From: Desulfomonile tiedjei
GTDB taxonomy: Bacteria > Desulfobacterota > Desulfomonilia > Desulfomonilales > Desulfomonilaceae
Assembly (NCBI GenBank): GCA_016218715.1
Contig: JACRDG010000096.1
Span: 26,236-90,235, forward strand
Length of the DNA stretch: 64,000 nt
Direction: 5' to 3'
Part shown: one piece after another, positions 40,975-49,859 of the stretch
Position numbering within the stretch: the first letter of the stretch is position 1
Layout of the letters: every line of letters starts with the position of its first letter
The notes under the pieces: generated by a model
Told to the model about the DNA's origin: nothing
The model's database searches: none
What the model saw: the letters and a program-made list of their open reading frames with translations, nothing else
Made by a program: the position numbers and the translations under genes

Positions 40975-42579
40975 ATGGTGAAGATTACCTGTTTTGGAGC
41001 CGCAGGCTCGGTAACCGGTTCCAATTATCTCGTGGAGACTTCCAGAGGGAGAAATCTCCTGGTGGATTGCGGTCTTTTCCAGGGTAGCAAGGAGACGGAA
41101 CGTCGTAACTGGGAACAGTGGGGCTACAACCCCAACGAGATCAAGCACCTCATCCTGACTCACGCCCATATCGACCACAGCGGACGCATTCCCAAGCTGG
41201 TGAAGGACGGTTTTCGCGGGAAGATTATTACCTCACCTCCGACAGCCGAACTCTGTCGCATCATGCTTCTCGACTCGGCACACGTGCAGGAGATGGACGC
41301 GGAGTGGCGGACAAAGAGAAACCGGCGCAGAGCCAGACGAGACGTCGAGCCCCTGTACACGACACAGGACGCACAGGAAAGCCTGCGCTATTTGGCTCCG
41401 ACGGAACTCGACCGCATGATCGATCTGGGACCGGGCATCAGAGCCCGACTCCGGAATGCAGGGCATATCCTCGGCTCGTCCATCGTTGAAATGTGGATCG
41501 AGGACGAGGGTAAGGAAACAAAAATCGTGTTTTCCGGCGACCTCGGAAAGCACGACCAACTCATTGTTGAGGAGCCCTTCGAGGTCATAGACGCTGATTA
41601 CCTCTTCATCGAATCCACGTACGGGAACCGTTTGCACCGCACCTTCGACGAGAGTAAGGCTGAGTTGCTCGAAGCGATTCAGTACGCGGTGTCCCACAAC
41701 GAAAAAGTGATCATACCGGCGTTCGCGGTCGAGAGAACCCAGGAGATTCTCTACCTCCTCGGCGAGTTCTCCCGAGCCGGCCAACTTCCCGATATTCCCA
41801 TCTTTCTCGATAGCCCGCTCGCGATCAAGGCGACGGAGATCTATCGCAACAACAAGAAGTACTACGACGAAGATGCTCAGGCGATCGTTGGGCGCGGCTT
41901 CGATCCCTTCGACATGCCTCGCCTGACGCTCACGGCCAGCACCACGGAGTCCATGAAGATCAACCAGTTGCAGGGATCCGCGATTGTGATCTCAGCCAAC
42001 GGCATGTGCACCGCGGGCCGCATCAAGCATCACCTGAAACACAACCTCTGGCGCGCCGGTGCGAGCATCATCATTGCAGGCTTCCAGGCCCAGGGATCGA
42101 CGGGGCGACAAATCGTTGATCGCGCCAAAACGGTTACCATCTTCGGGGAAAAGGTAGCGGTCAGGGCAAAGGTGTTCACCATCGGCGGGTTGTCCGCTCA
42201 CGCGGATCAGGCGGACCTCCTGGAATGGGTCGGTCATTTTGCCCGGAAATCGAGGCCCCGAGTCTTCGTCATCCACGGAGAGCCGTTATCGAGCGAAGCG
42301 CTGGCCGCGGCAATCAGGAAACGCTTCGGCCTTGACGTTTCGGTACCGCGTTTAGGCCAGGTATTGAGTCTGGAGCCGGGAAAGGGTGTTCCCGAGATCC
42401 TCCCGGAGGTCGCGCCCGTGGATTTTCAGGAGAAGATGCTTGCCCTTACCGCGGACCTCGAAAGCGAAGTCGCTCGATTGAGAGAGCAGGTCCTTGCCAG
42501 GAAGCGCGAGGTTCGCGAAGAGGACCTGGAAAGGCTGAGAGACATCCGCGAGGAGCTTCAAGCCATTGTCACCGGGTAG
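40975..42579 (+). CDS. Metallo-beta-lactamase/beta-CASP family RNA nuclease-like protein
   Basis: 534 residues. MBL zinc motifs LTHAHIDHSGRIP (HxHxDH), NAGHILGSS and SGDLGKHD are all present. The beta-CASP part has IESTYGN, RTQEILYLL, GFQAQGSTGR and the terminal GGLSAHADQADL. Relatives are CPSF73/YhcR-type endo- or exoribonucleases acting on RNA in the cytoplasm. Forty-odd C-terminal residues form a coiled coil (LESEVARLREQVLARKREV). The RNA target is unknown. Confidence 0.9.
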   Translation: MVKITCFGAAGSVTGSNYLVETSRGRNLLVDCGLFQGSKETERRNWEQWGYNPNEIKHLILTHAHIDHSGRIPKLVKDGFRGKIITSPPTAELCRIMLLDSAHVQEMDAEWRTKRNRRRARRDVEPLYTTQDAQESLRYLAPTELDRMIDLGPGIRARLRNAGHILGSSIVEMWIEDEGKETKIVFSGDLGKHDQLIVEEPFEVIDADYLFIESTYGNRLHRTFDESKAELLEAIQYAVSHNEKVIIPAFAVERTQEILYLLGEFSRAGQLPDIPIFLDSPLAIKATEIYRNNKKYYDEDAQAIVGRGFDPFDMPRLTLTASTTESMKINQLQGSAIVISANGMCTAGRIKHHLKHNLWRAGASIIIAGFQAQGSTGRQIVDRAKTVTIFGEKVAVRAKVFTIGGLSAHADQADLLEWVGHFARKSRPRVFVIHGEPLSSEALAAAIRKRFGLDVSVPRLGQVLSLEPGKGVPEILPEVAPVDFQEKMLALTADLESEVARLREQVLARKREVREEDLERLRDIREELQAIVTG

Positions 42580-42743
42580 TCATGGAACGGGACGTTACGC
42601 ACATCGCTTGACTCCTTGGGTTCCCGGTCCGACAATGGACCGAGCATAAGGGAACTCCTGCCGGATCTGCGAAGCAAAATGGGCCACGCCTCGCGTGTGG
42701 CGCGAAGCGCAGAGGAGCGCGGAGGCAAAAGGAGAGGATCTGA

Positions 42744-43874
42744 ATGGCAGCACTTTTCGAAAAGACGTCCATAAAGTCTTTGGAGCTGGAAAACCGATCA
42801 GTTCGGAGCGCCACATGGTCGGCAGTGAGCGACCGGAAAGGATTCGTAACCGACAGGGCCATAGAATTCTACAGCACGGTCACGGATGGCGGGATTGGGC
42901 TCATTGTTACCGGATTTCAGTATGTGATGGCCAACGGGATCGCGATGCCGTACCAGATGGGCAATTACAGCGACGACTGTCTGGAAGGGCTCAGCCGCCT
43001 CGTCGGGGCAATTCATTCACGCGGCGGTAAAGTCGTGGCGCAACTGGTGCATACGGGCAGCAAGGCGAATCCCAAGCTCTTTCCGGAACCGGGAGAGATC
43101 TGGGGTCCTTCCGCAGTGACCGATCCCTTGACGTCGAGCACCCCAAAGGAGATGACCCAACAGGATATACACCAGGTCATCGAAGCGTATGCTGCCGCCG
43201 CGTCGCGGTCCCAGAAGGCCGGCTTCGATGGAATACAGTTGCACGGCGCGCATGGGTACGGCATCAACCAGTTCCTGTCGCCCGCCACGAATCAACGAAC
43301 CGACGGGTACGGTGGAGACGTGAACCGGCGTTATCGCCTCCTCGGCGAGGTGATGGAGGCGGTGAAAGGGGCTGTGGGCAAGGACTACCCGGTCTTCATC
43401 AAGTTAAGCGCCCACGACTACGTTGAGGGTGGGTTTACGCCGGAAGAGGCGCTCCATGTGGCCCGGCGGCTGGCCGAAGACGGCATCGATGGCATCGAGG
43501 TCAGTGCCGGGAGCAGGGCGTCGTCCGATGGAATGATCCCGTCTCGCAAGAATGTTCTCAAGGAAGAGCACGAAGCTTATCTGGCTCCCCTGGCCGCACG
43601 GTTCAAGGAAACGGTCAACGTGCCGATCGTCACGGTAGGTGGGTTCAGATCTCCGGGCGTCGTTTCAAAAGTCCTGAGCGACGGCCTAGCGGATTACGTG
43701 GCATTATGTAGACCTCTGATCCGTCAGCCCGATCTGATCAATCGCTGGAAGAGCGGCGACCTCGACAAGGCGACGTGTATCTCCTGCAACGGATGCTTCG
43801 AAACGGGAACGGATGGGCAAGGCGTGTGCTGTAAGATCGACAAAGAGCTCAAGGAGAAAGGAAGGGCCTCATAG
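42744..43874 (+). CDS. Old Yellow Enzyme-type NADH:flavin oxidoreductase with C-terminal Cys motif
   Basis: 376 residues, AGGAGAGGATCTGA before ATG. The TIM-barrel FMN enzyme core is clear: QLVHTGSKANP, DGIQLHGAHGYGINQFLSP and PIVTVGGFRSPGVV. After the barrel it ends with CISCNGCFETGTDGQGVCC, the cysteine pattern that binds [4Fe-4S] in the 2,4-dienoyl-CoA reductase/trimethylamine dehydrogenase group. The flavodoxin-like FAD/NADH domain of those larger enzymes is absent. It probably reduces an enone or enoyl-CoA with electrons from a separate donor. Confidence 0.87.
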   Translation: MAALFEKTSIKSLELENRSVRSATWSAVSDRKGFVTDRAIEFYSTVTDGGIGLIVTGFQYVMANGIAMPYQMGNYSDDCLEGLSRLVGAIHSRGGKVVAQLVHTGSKANPKLFPEPGEIWGPSAVTDPLTSSTPKEMTQQDIHQVIEAYAAAASRSQKAGFDGIQLHGAHGYGINQFLSPATNQRTDGYGGDVNRRYRLLGEVMEAVKGAVGKDYPVFIKLSAHDYVEGGFTPEEALHVARRLAEDGIDGIEVSAGSRASSDGMIPSRKNVLKEEHEAYLAPLAARFKETVNVPIVTVGGFRSPGVVSKVLSDGLADYVALCRPLIRQPDLINRWKSGDLDKATCISCNGCFETGTDGQGVCCKIDKELKEKGRAS

Positions 43875-43938
43875 CGGCCCTGAATCAAGCCTCGATTTGG
43901 AAGCTTGCCCGAGCCACTCGGAACAATAGCCCTGCAAC

Positions 43939-44009
43939 GGGTGACACTGCTGGCTTGTCCAGCAGTGTTTCCTGAGCATGCACTGCTGGACGAGCCAGCG
44001 GTGGCACCC
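43939..44009. repeat. 71-base nested palindrome between convergent genes
   Basis: CACTGCTGGCTTGTCCAGCAGTG and CACTGCTGGACGAGCCAGCGGTG are each a hairpin, and the whole is also an inverted repeat flanked by GGGTG and CACCC. A long cruciform-capable REP unit that may act as bidirectional terminator. Confidence 0.65.
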
Positions 44010-44075
44010 AAACCATGATCCCCCAGTTTGACCGCGGATGGTCGTTTCGCCGGAGTCTTCGTTCACCTCCGCCGA

Positions 44076-46976
44076 TCAACCCGCATCTAAAATAGTCCGA
44101 ACTGCCTGAGCAAGTTGGTTCATATCGAAAGGTTTGCCCACAAACCCCTTGGCTCCGCCCTTGACAGCCTCGTGCTCGGCCCCACCTTGAAAATACCCGC
44201 TTGCTATGAGCACTGTCGCCATCGGGTCAAGCTTCAGGAGTTCCTCCAGGCATTGCTTGCCCCCCATCTCAGGCATGATCAGATCCAGGACTACCAATGA
44301 AACCTTGCCTCCGTGTCTCGAGTACAGGTCCAGGGCCTGTTGCCCACCGGCCGCGGTGAGCACCGTGTACCCGGCCCGCTCCAGGATTCTTTTCCCCAGG
44401 TCTCGGACCATCTCTTCATCATCCACGATCAAGACGGTCTCCGTTCCGCGTGGAAGCTTGGGCTTCTCTACTGGAGTCTTCGATCTCTCGTCCGGTGGTA
44501 TTACCGGCAAGTAGATGCCGAACGCAGTCCCACCTCCCGGTTCGCTGTCGCAGGTAGTATAGCCGTTATGCTGCTGAACGATACCATACACTATGGCCAA
44601 CCCGAGGCCCGTTCCAAGCCCTGGCTCTTTGGTTGTGTAAAACGGCTCGAAGATGTGGTTCAACGTCTCTTCGTCCATGCCTTGGCCGCTATCGGAAACG
44701 GTGAGGAGCACATACTCGCCCGGTTTCGCTCCGTGGTGCATGCTGCAATATTGTTCGTCCAGCGCTACGTTTCTCGTCTCAATCGTGAGCTTGCCCCCAT
44801 CAGGCATAGCGTCTTTGGCATTCACCGCGAGATTCATAAGAATTTGCTCCACCTGGATCGGGTCCGCGTTGACGGTGGCCAGGCCCTCGTGCAACAGCAA
44901 CTCGACCTCGATCATCTTCGGAATGGTCCGAGTCAGCAATTTCTTGACCTGCTCGATCTCGTGGTTCAGATTGAGCGGGCGGGGATTGATCTCCGTCTTG
45001 CGGCTGAACGCGAGTATTCTCTTGACCAGGTCAGCCCCGCTCCGGGCTGCCTGGTTTATCTTCTGAAGGTCCGCATAGGCCGGGTCTCGCTCATCCTTGC
45101 CGATGAGAAGCAACTCGGAAAACCCCAGGACCACGGTGAGCAAGTTGTTGAAGTCGTGCGCGATTCCTCCGGCCAGCGTGCCGATTGCCTCCATCTTTTG
45201 AGCTTGGAACAGTTGCTTCTGAAGTCGTTTGCGTATCGTCAGGTCGCGCATAATGCCCCGGTATCCGACCACGCTTCCGTCATCCCCGAACTGCACGGAT
45301 GCAGTGAGCAGGCAGCCGATTTCTGTTCGGTCTTTCCTGCGCAGGGCGAGTTCATAGTCCTTCACGAAGCCTTTCTTCTCTATTTCTTCCTGAAACCGAG
45401 TGCGATCGGCGGGATCGGCATACAATTCGTGGATGTCCTTGCCGATCATTTCTTCCCTCGTAAAACCGAACATCTCCAAGAATGAGGGGTTGGCGTCGGT
45501 GATCTCACCGGCTCTCAGGGAAGAGTACACTCCGTCTTTGGACTCATCGAACAGCGCGCGGTATTTCGTTTCGCTCTTGAGGAACGCCTCTTCAGCCCGC
45601 TTCCGGTCGGTAACGTCATTGATAATGGAGAAGAGGAGGGATCTTCCACCCACGACGATCGGGCCGGTACACACTTCAACGTCTCGAACCTCCCCGTCGG
45701 CTACGCGATGGCGAAATTCAAAGTAACGGCTTTGCCGCGACTTGGCCATTTGCAGGCGTTCAAATATCTCGTCAGGCGTAAGGGTATTGATATCGATGAT
45801 CTTCTTTGTCTTCAGCTCTTCTCTGTCGTAACCGTAAAAGGCACATGCGCCGGGACTGCCATCCACTATTGCGCCTGTTTCGGGGTCGATGATCAGCATC
45901 ACGGCATGATCGCTGTCAAAGACGGCCCTGAAGCGCTCTTCGCTCTCCTTCAGGGCTTGTTCCACTCTTTTCCGCTCGGTGATGTCCACAAACATGGCAC
46001 GGGTACCAGTCACTTGTCCTGAAGAATCAAGCTCGGTCGCCGTGTACAGGAGGGTCGGGACGAGTGTGCCCTGGCGCGTCACCAGTTCTCTCTCTCCCAT
46101 GAAGTATTCTCCCGCGAGGGCCCGAGCGTATCCGCCTCCTTCGAGGAGTGCAACGCGCGATGGCGGAGAGTAAAAATCCGCCAGGGGCTTTCCCACCACC
46201 TCTTTGCGAGAGTAACCGAGCGAACTGAGAAGCAACTCGTTGCAGTCGCTGATGAAAGGAGCACCCTTTCTATTGCGCGTGATGACATACATCAAGGGGG
46301 CTTTGTCGAAGAGACGCCGGTAGCGTTCCTCGCCGTTCCGCAGCGCCTCTCCCGAACGCTTACGATCCGCGATCTCGGCAAGCAGCTTTTCGTTCAGGCT
46401 TCTTAAGTCTTCCGTGCGCTCCAGAACCCTCCGTTCAAGTTCCTCTCGGTGTTTCTCATCTTGAAGCTTTTGTTTCTTCTCAAGTGAGAGATCTTCTACG
46501 AGTACCAGCAAAAACCTCTCACCCTTTATTCTGACGGGCCTGAAGGTGAACCGACCCCATATCTTGTTGTCCTCGATCTCGATCGAGCTTTCCCACGTGG
46601 CGGTCTTTCTGGTGGCGAAAACCGTCCTGACGATGGATTCCCCTTTCAGATCCGCCGAGTGCTCGGCGAAAAGCCGGACAAATGGACGGCCTACAATACG
46701 CTCGGGTCCCACACCAATCTTCTTCCACGCCTGATTGGCAACCACGATGTCTTGGGCCTCGTTAATGAGCAAAGCGGGAATCGGCAAGGCCTGAATAACC
46801 TTCCCGAAGGTACTGGTCCATATCGCACTTCCGATATCAAAGCTCCCCGAATCTGTGACTTCTGCAGCAAAGAGTCTACTAAGATCGAGCGTCTCGGTCG
46901 CTCCTTGGCGGAGTTGATTCGCGGAGTCCTGTCCTTTGTCAGACTGTCCGAAACAACGCGGCTTTTTTCCATCCAT
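44076..46976 (-). CDS. Soluble multi-PAS hybrid histidine kinase
   Basis: 966 residues, no membrane helix. Four PAS domains (about 50-170, 225-345, 350-465, 475-590) are joined by coiled linkers such as VDITERKRVEQALKESEERF. HisKA has the phospho-acceptor His607 (GGIAHDFNNLL). HATPase_c has the N-box near 715 (QILMNLAVNAKDAM) and DSGQGMDEETLNHIF. A C-terminal receiver has VLIVDDEEMVRD and Asp898 (VVLDLIMPEMGG). Signals and output partner are unknown; it is not next to a response regulator. It converges on the OYE gene. Confidence 0.93.
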   Translation of the reverse strand: MDGKKPRCFGQSDKGQDSANQLRQGATETLDLSRLFAAEVTDSGSFDIGSAIWTSTFGKVIQALPIPALLINEAQDIVVANQAWKKIGVGPERIVGRPFVRLFAEHSADLKGESIVRTVFATRKTATWESSIEIEDNKIWGRFTFRPVRIKGERFLLVLVEDLSLEKKQKLQDEKHREELERRVLERTEDLRSLNEKLLAEIADRKRSGEALRNGEERYRRLFDKAPLMYVITRNRKGAPFISDCNELLLSSLGYSRKEVVGKPLADFYSPPSRVALLEGGGYARALAGEYFMGERELVTRQGTLVPTLLYTATELDSSGQVTGTRAMFVDITERKRVEQALKESEERFRAVFDSDHAVMLIIDPETGAIVDGSPGACAFYGYDREELKTKKIIDINTLTPDEIFERLQMAKSRQSRYFEFRHRVADGEVRDVEVCTGPIVVGGRSLLFSIINDVTDRKRAEEAFLKSETKYRALFDESKDGVYSSLRAGEITDANPSFLEMFGFTREEMIGKDIHELYADPADRTRFQEEIEKKGFVKDYELALRRKDRTEIGCLLTASVQFGDDGSVVGYRGIMRDLTIRKRLQKQLFQAQKMEAIGTLAGGIAHDFNNLLTVVLGFSELLLIGKDERDPAYADLQKINQAARSGADLVKRILAFSRKTEINPRPLNLNHEIEQVKKLLTRTIPKMIEVELLLHEGLATVNADPIQVEQILMNLAVNAKDAMPDGGKLTIETRNVALDEQYCSMHHGAKPGEYVLLTVSDSGQGMDEETLNHIFEPFYTTKEPGLGTGLGLAIVYGIVQQHNGYTTCDSEPGGGTAFGIYLPVIPPDERSKTPVEKPKLPRGTETVLIVDDEEMVRDLGKRILERAGYTVLTAAGGQQALDLYSRHGGKVSLVVLDLIMPEMGGKQCLEELLKLDPMATVLIASGYFQGGAEHEAVKGGAKGFVGKPFDMNQLAQAVRTILDAG

Positions 46977-47312
46977 GGTTACGTGTCCTGAGATGGGGTA
47001 AGTGAGTTTCTTCTGGTTTCAAATCTCGGTTCGAGAGACAAGGTTCTTGGCTGGGTGTCGCGCTCTGTAGTCAAGAATTCTAGGGCTGCCTGACGGTTCG
47101 CAAGACACAGGGCTTTCTCCAGATCACAGTCTACTTCGGCTTCCTTCGCCAGTCAACCTTGCCGATCCTGAACTTTCTTTGCCCCAACACGATAATGATT
47201 GACCAGACTCGTGGCGGCACAAGGCCTGCAGAGTGATTACGGTGGATGAATCAACGCGCGCTTCGCTGCATCTAATGGGGTGGACACGAAATTACCTGCG
47301 GAGGACATGAAC
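46977..47312. other. Gene-free intergenic spacer
   Basis: 336 bases between the divergent kinase gene and the small membrane protein. I see no ORF, clear promoter, repeat of the three families, or structured RNA here. Confidence 0.5.
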
Positions 47313-47534
47313 ATGGAATTCGGTATCATAGTCTTGGCAGTTTTCTTGGCGGCCTTTGTAGCTTTCATCGGTCTTGCATTTCTTGCGGCGAATCGGGCTA
47401 GCACCAAGAACGTGACCGAATTCGGCGCGCCATCCGACAAGACCCTGAGGCAGTGCTACGAATGCCTGGAATCATCGTTGCTGAAGGGGAGTTCGAGGGT
47501 GGAATGCGCTTCAGTCTGCAGGATGTCGGTGTGA
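47313..47534 (+). CDS. Small Cys-rich membrane protein
   Basis: 73 residues from ATG 47313, eight bases after GGAGG; an ATG two codons upstream is too close to it. A single helix (FGIIVLAVFLAAFVAFIGLAF) is followed by a short polar tail with CYECLESS and CASVCRM, four Cys that could bind a metal or form disulfides. It is 185 bases before the cobalamin riboswitch but not behind it. Not a family I recognise. Confidence 0.6.
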   Translation: MEFGIIVLAVFLAAFVAFIGLAFLAANRASTKNVTEFGAPSDKTLRQCYECLESSLLKGSSRVECASVCRMSV

Positions 47535-47693
47535 GCCGGCAGTCGGAATAATAGGATAGCTCATCGAGGAGGGCAGGAATAGAGCGGTAATGAAGAGTCA
47601 TGGCTTATTCGATACCGCTTCATCGCGCACGAGGTTTCTGTATTCACTTTTCTCATTAGCAACCGAAGCCATGCTGCCTGTGTCAATTCGCTG

Positions 47694-47722
47694 TTGACTT
47701 TGTGGGAAGCAACCGTTACGGT
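47694..47722 (+). promoter_or_regulatory. Possible promoter of the cobalt-uptake operon
   Basis: TTGACT (47694-47699), 17-base spacer, TACGGT (47717-47722). Predicted transcription start falls at the beginning of the riboswitch, which supports it despite the weak -10 box. Confidence 0.5.
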
Positions 47723-47905
47723 GTCGTCAAACTCGTTCGGGGTACTCCTCTGTAGGAGGCTTGAGGGAAAACGGTGCAAATCCGTTGCGGACCCGCCGCT
47801 GTAACCGGGGACGAAAGCCGCGAGACCACTGTCACGTTGTGATGGGAAGGGCGGCGAGTAGGAAGAGCCGGAAGCCAGAAGACCTGCCCACAGCACGAGA
47901 AAGAT
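47719..47905 (+). promoter_or_regulatory. Cobalamin riboswitch
   Basis: Conserved blocks are in order: GGGAAAACGGTGCAAATCCG, CGGACCCGCCGCTGTAA, GATGGGAAGGGCGGCGAG, and the B12 box GCCAGAAGACCTGCC (47873-47887). Adenosylcobalamin binding normally represses the following gene. An intrinsic terminator 50 bases downstream gives a ready mechanism, controlling cbiMNQO, so cobalt uptake would fall when B12 is plentiful. Confidence 0.95.
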
Positions 47906-47954
47906 GTCGGCTCCTCGCGGACAAGGGGCTCGGCAGCACGGGGTAGAAAACGGT

Positions 47955-47985
47955 ATCCCCGAGTCTTGTACTCGGGGATTTTTCA
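47955..47985 (+). terminator. Riboswitch-controlled intrinsic terminator
   Basis: ATCCCCGAGT, loop CTTGT, ACTCGGGGAT, then TTTTC. A perfect 10-bp stem between the B12 box and cbiM, about 70 bases before its start. Confidence 0.9.
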
Positions 47986-48056
47986 TTTTGTCCGTGGGAT
48001 AAGAATCTCAAGAGCACTTGCATATAAAGCATCGCGAACCGCCGGAGGAGATGAGC

Positions 48057-48800
48057 ATGAAGAAACGCTCGGGAATCGGGGCAATCGTTTTGTTGGCGAG
48101 TATGCTAGGGCTGACCTCGGACACCGCTCACGCCATGCATATCGCGGAGGGTATCTTACCTCCCCAATGGGCTGCACTGTGGTTTGCTTTGGCGATCCCT
48201 TTCGTTGCCTGGGGCCTGCGGGAGCTTCGGGTTCGCAGTAAAGAGGAACCGCAGTTGAAGGCCATGGTCGGCTTGGTGGGTGCGGCCGTCTTTCTCATTT
48301 CCTGCATGCCGATCCCGGTACCCACGGCGGGTACTTGTTCCCATCCCTGTGCGACAGGCATGGCTGCAATCCTTATCGGACCCGCGTTGACCGTGGTTGT
48401 CGCAAGCATCGCTTTGGTTCTGCAGGCGCTGTTTCTTGCGCACGGAGGACTGACTACTTTGGGTGCGGATATTCTCTCAATGGGGGTCATGGGCGCGTTC
48501 ACGGGTTACGGTATCTTCGTCCTTGCCAGGCGACTGGGAGCTTCCTGGGTCGTGGCCGCGTTCATGGCCGGTTTGCTGTCGGATTGGGTGGTGTACGCGG
48601 GAACGTCTTTCTTTCTCGCCACCGCACTGCACGGCGATGGTTCGTTGGAGACCATGTTCCTGAGCATACTGATCGCCTTCGTTCCCACTCAGGTTCCTCT
48701 GGGGATTCTGGAAGGGGTCATGTGTGCGGGAGCCTATCGGTTCGTGCAGACGCGGCGCCCGGAGTTTCTCATGATGCTTACCAAGGAGCGTGAAGCATGA
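48057..48800 (+). CDS. cbiM: CbiM, substrate-binding membrane subunit of cobalt ECF transporter
   Basis: 247 residues from ATG 48057 (GGAGGAG eight bases upstream). A signal peptide ending AHA is cleaved before MHIAEGIL, so the mature chain starts Met-His. In CbiM this N-terminal His2 is a cobalt ligand. Six to seven helices follow with CMPIPVPTAGTCSHPC and ALFLAHGGLTTLGAD, the standard family blocks. It is the first gene behind the B12 riboswitch. Confidence 0.95.
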   Translation: MKKRSGIGAIVLLASMLGLTSDTAHAMHIAEGILPPQWAALWFALAIPFVAWGLRELRVRSKEEPQLKAMVGLVGAAVFLISCMPIPVPTAGTCSHPCATGMAAILIGPALTVVVASIALVLQALFLAHGGLTTLGADILSMGVMGAFTGYGIFVLARRLGASWVVAAFMAGLLSDWVVYAGTSFFLATALHGDGSLETMFLSILIAFVPTQVPLGILEGVMCAGAYRFVQTRRPEFLMMLTKEREA

Positions 48801-49090
48801 GGAAATCGCTTCTCGTCGGCCTGGCCCTCCTGGTCTTGGCCGGGATACTTGTTTCAAGATCGCTTGTTCCCGAGGCGGAATGGGCCGGGGTGGACGAATC
48901 TGTTGTCGAGAAGTTCGCTACAGAAGCGGGTCGTCCGCCATCCAAGCCATGGATAAACACGGAACAGGGCGATCTGTTGCTATTCCTCTTCTTGGTGGCA
49001 GGAGCGTTGGGCGGATTTGTAGCCGGATACCAGTTCCGGCACCTGTTCCCCCCCAAGAGCAACTCTCAGAGCGATCCATCGCATGTTTGA
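48797..49090 (+). CDS. cbiN: CbiN, accessory membrane subunit of cobalt transporter
   Basis: 97 residues with two helices (LLVGLALLVLAGILV and LLLFLFLVAGALGGFVAGY) around an extracytoplasmic loop containing WAGVDESVVEKFA. This size and topology match CbiN, which loads metal onto CbiM. Its ATG overlaps the cbiM stop by four bases. Confidence 0.88.
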   Translation: MRKSLLVGLALLVLAGILVSRSLVPEAEWAGVDESVVEKFATEAGRPPSKPWINTEQGDLLLFLFLVAGALGGFVAGYQFRHLFPPKSNSQSDPSHV

Positions 49091-49859
49091 TGTGTTCTCC
49101 GACATATTCGCGTGTCGTGACAACGCTTTGACGCGAATGGACCCGCGCGCGAAACTGATCGTCGCATTCGGCATGCTGGTAGCGGTGCTCACTTCCGGCA
49201 AGGTGTTCATGCCCCTGGTAGTGTTCCTCGGGTGCGTGTCGGCCATGTTCGCGGTGGGTATGCCGCCAAGGCTGGTGGCGATCAGGCTCGCCGGACCAGC
49301 GGGGATCGTGGCGGTCCTCGTCCTGCTGCAAGCGTTTCTCGTCAACGGCACGCCCGTCTTGAATTTCTCGCTCTTCGGATGGCAGATTTCAGCCAGTCAC
49401 GAAGGCCTTGCACGCGGGACGCTCCTGGGAGCCCGTGTCGTCGGCTGTGTGAGCGTCGTATTGCTTTTAAGCTCGGTGACACCGGCGTACAAAATATTTC
49501 ACGCGCTGCGCTGGTTTCGGGTTCCCGAAGGCTGGATCGAAATCGCGTTACTCGTGTACCGCTATACATTCACGCTCCTGGATCAGACCGCGGATGTGGC
49601 CGCGGCCCAGACGGTTCGTCTCGGATATTCCACGATGAAACGTTCGCTATCATCCATGGGCGTGTTGGCCGGGACGGTTCTGACCCGATCGTTGGACCAG
49701 GCCGTCCGGACTCACGAGGCGATGACGTTGCGAGGATATCACGGGAGCATCCCATTTGGTCCACTGCCGGAGATGAGCGCTTCTGATCGGCTCAAGGTCG
49801 GCGTGGCAATCCCCGCAGTGGGCCTCCTCTACGTTTGTTTGGAACGGTGGCCGTGGTGA
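49083..49859 (+). CDS. cbiQ: CbiQ, transmembrane coupling subunit of cobalt ECF transporter
   Basis: 258 residues, five to six helices. LTRMDPRAKLIVAFGMLVA is the usual N-terminal block, and the coupling motif near the C-terminus is TRSLDQAVRTHEAMTLRGY. It links CbiM to the ATPase. It overlaps cbiN by eight bases and cbiO by four. Confidence 0.93.
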   Translation: MFDVFSDIFACRDNALTRMDPRAKLIVAFGMLVAVLTSGKVFMPLVVFLGCVSAMFAVGMPPRLVAIRLAGPAGIVAVLVLLQAFLVNGTPVLNFSLFGWQISASHEGLARGTLLGARVVGCVSVVLLLSSVTPAYKIFHALRWFRVPEGWIEIALLVYRYTFTLLDQTADVAAAQTVRLGYSTMKRSLSSMGVLAGTVLTRSLDQAVRTHEAMTLRGYHGSIPFGPLPEMSASDRLKVGVAIPAVGLLYVCLERWPW

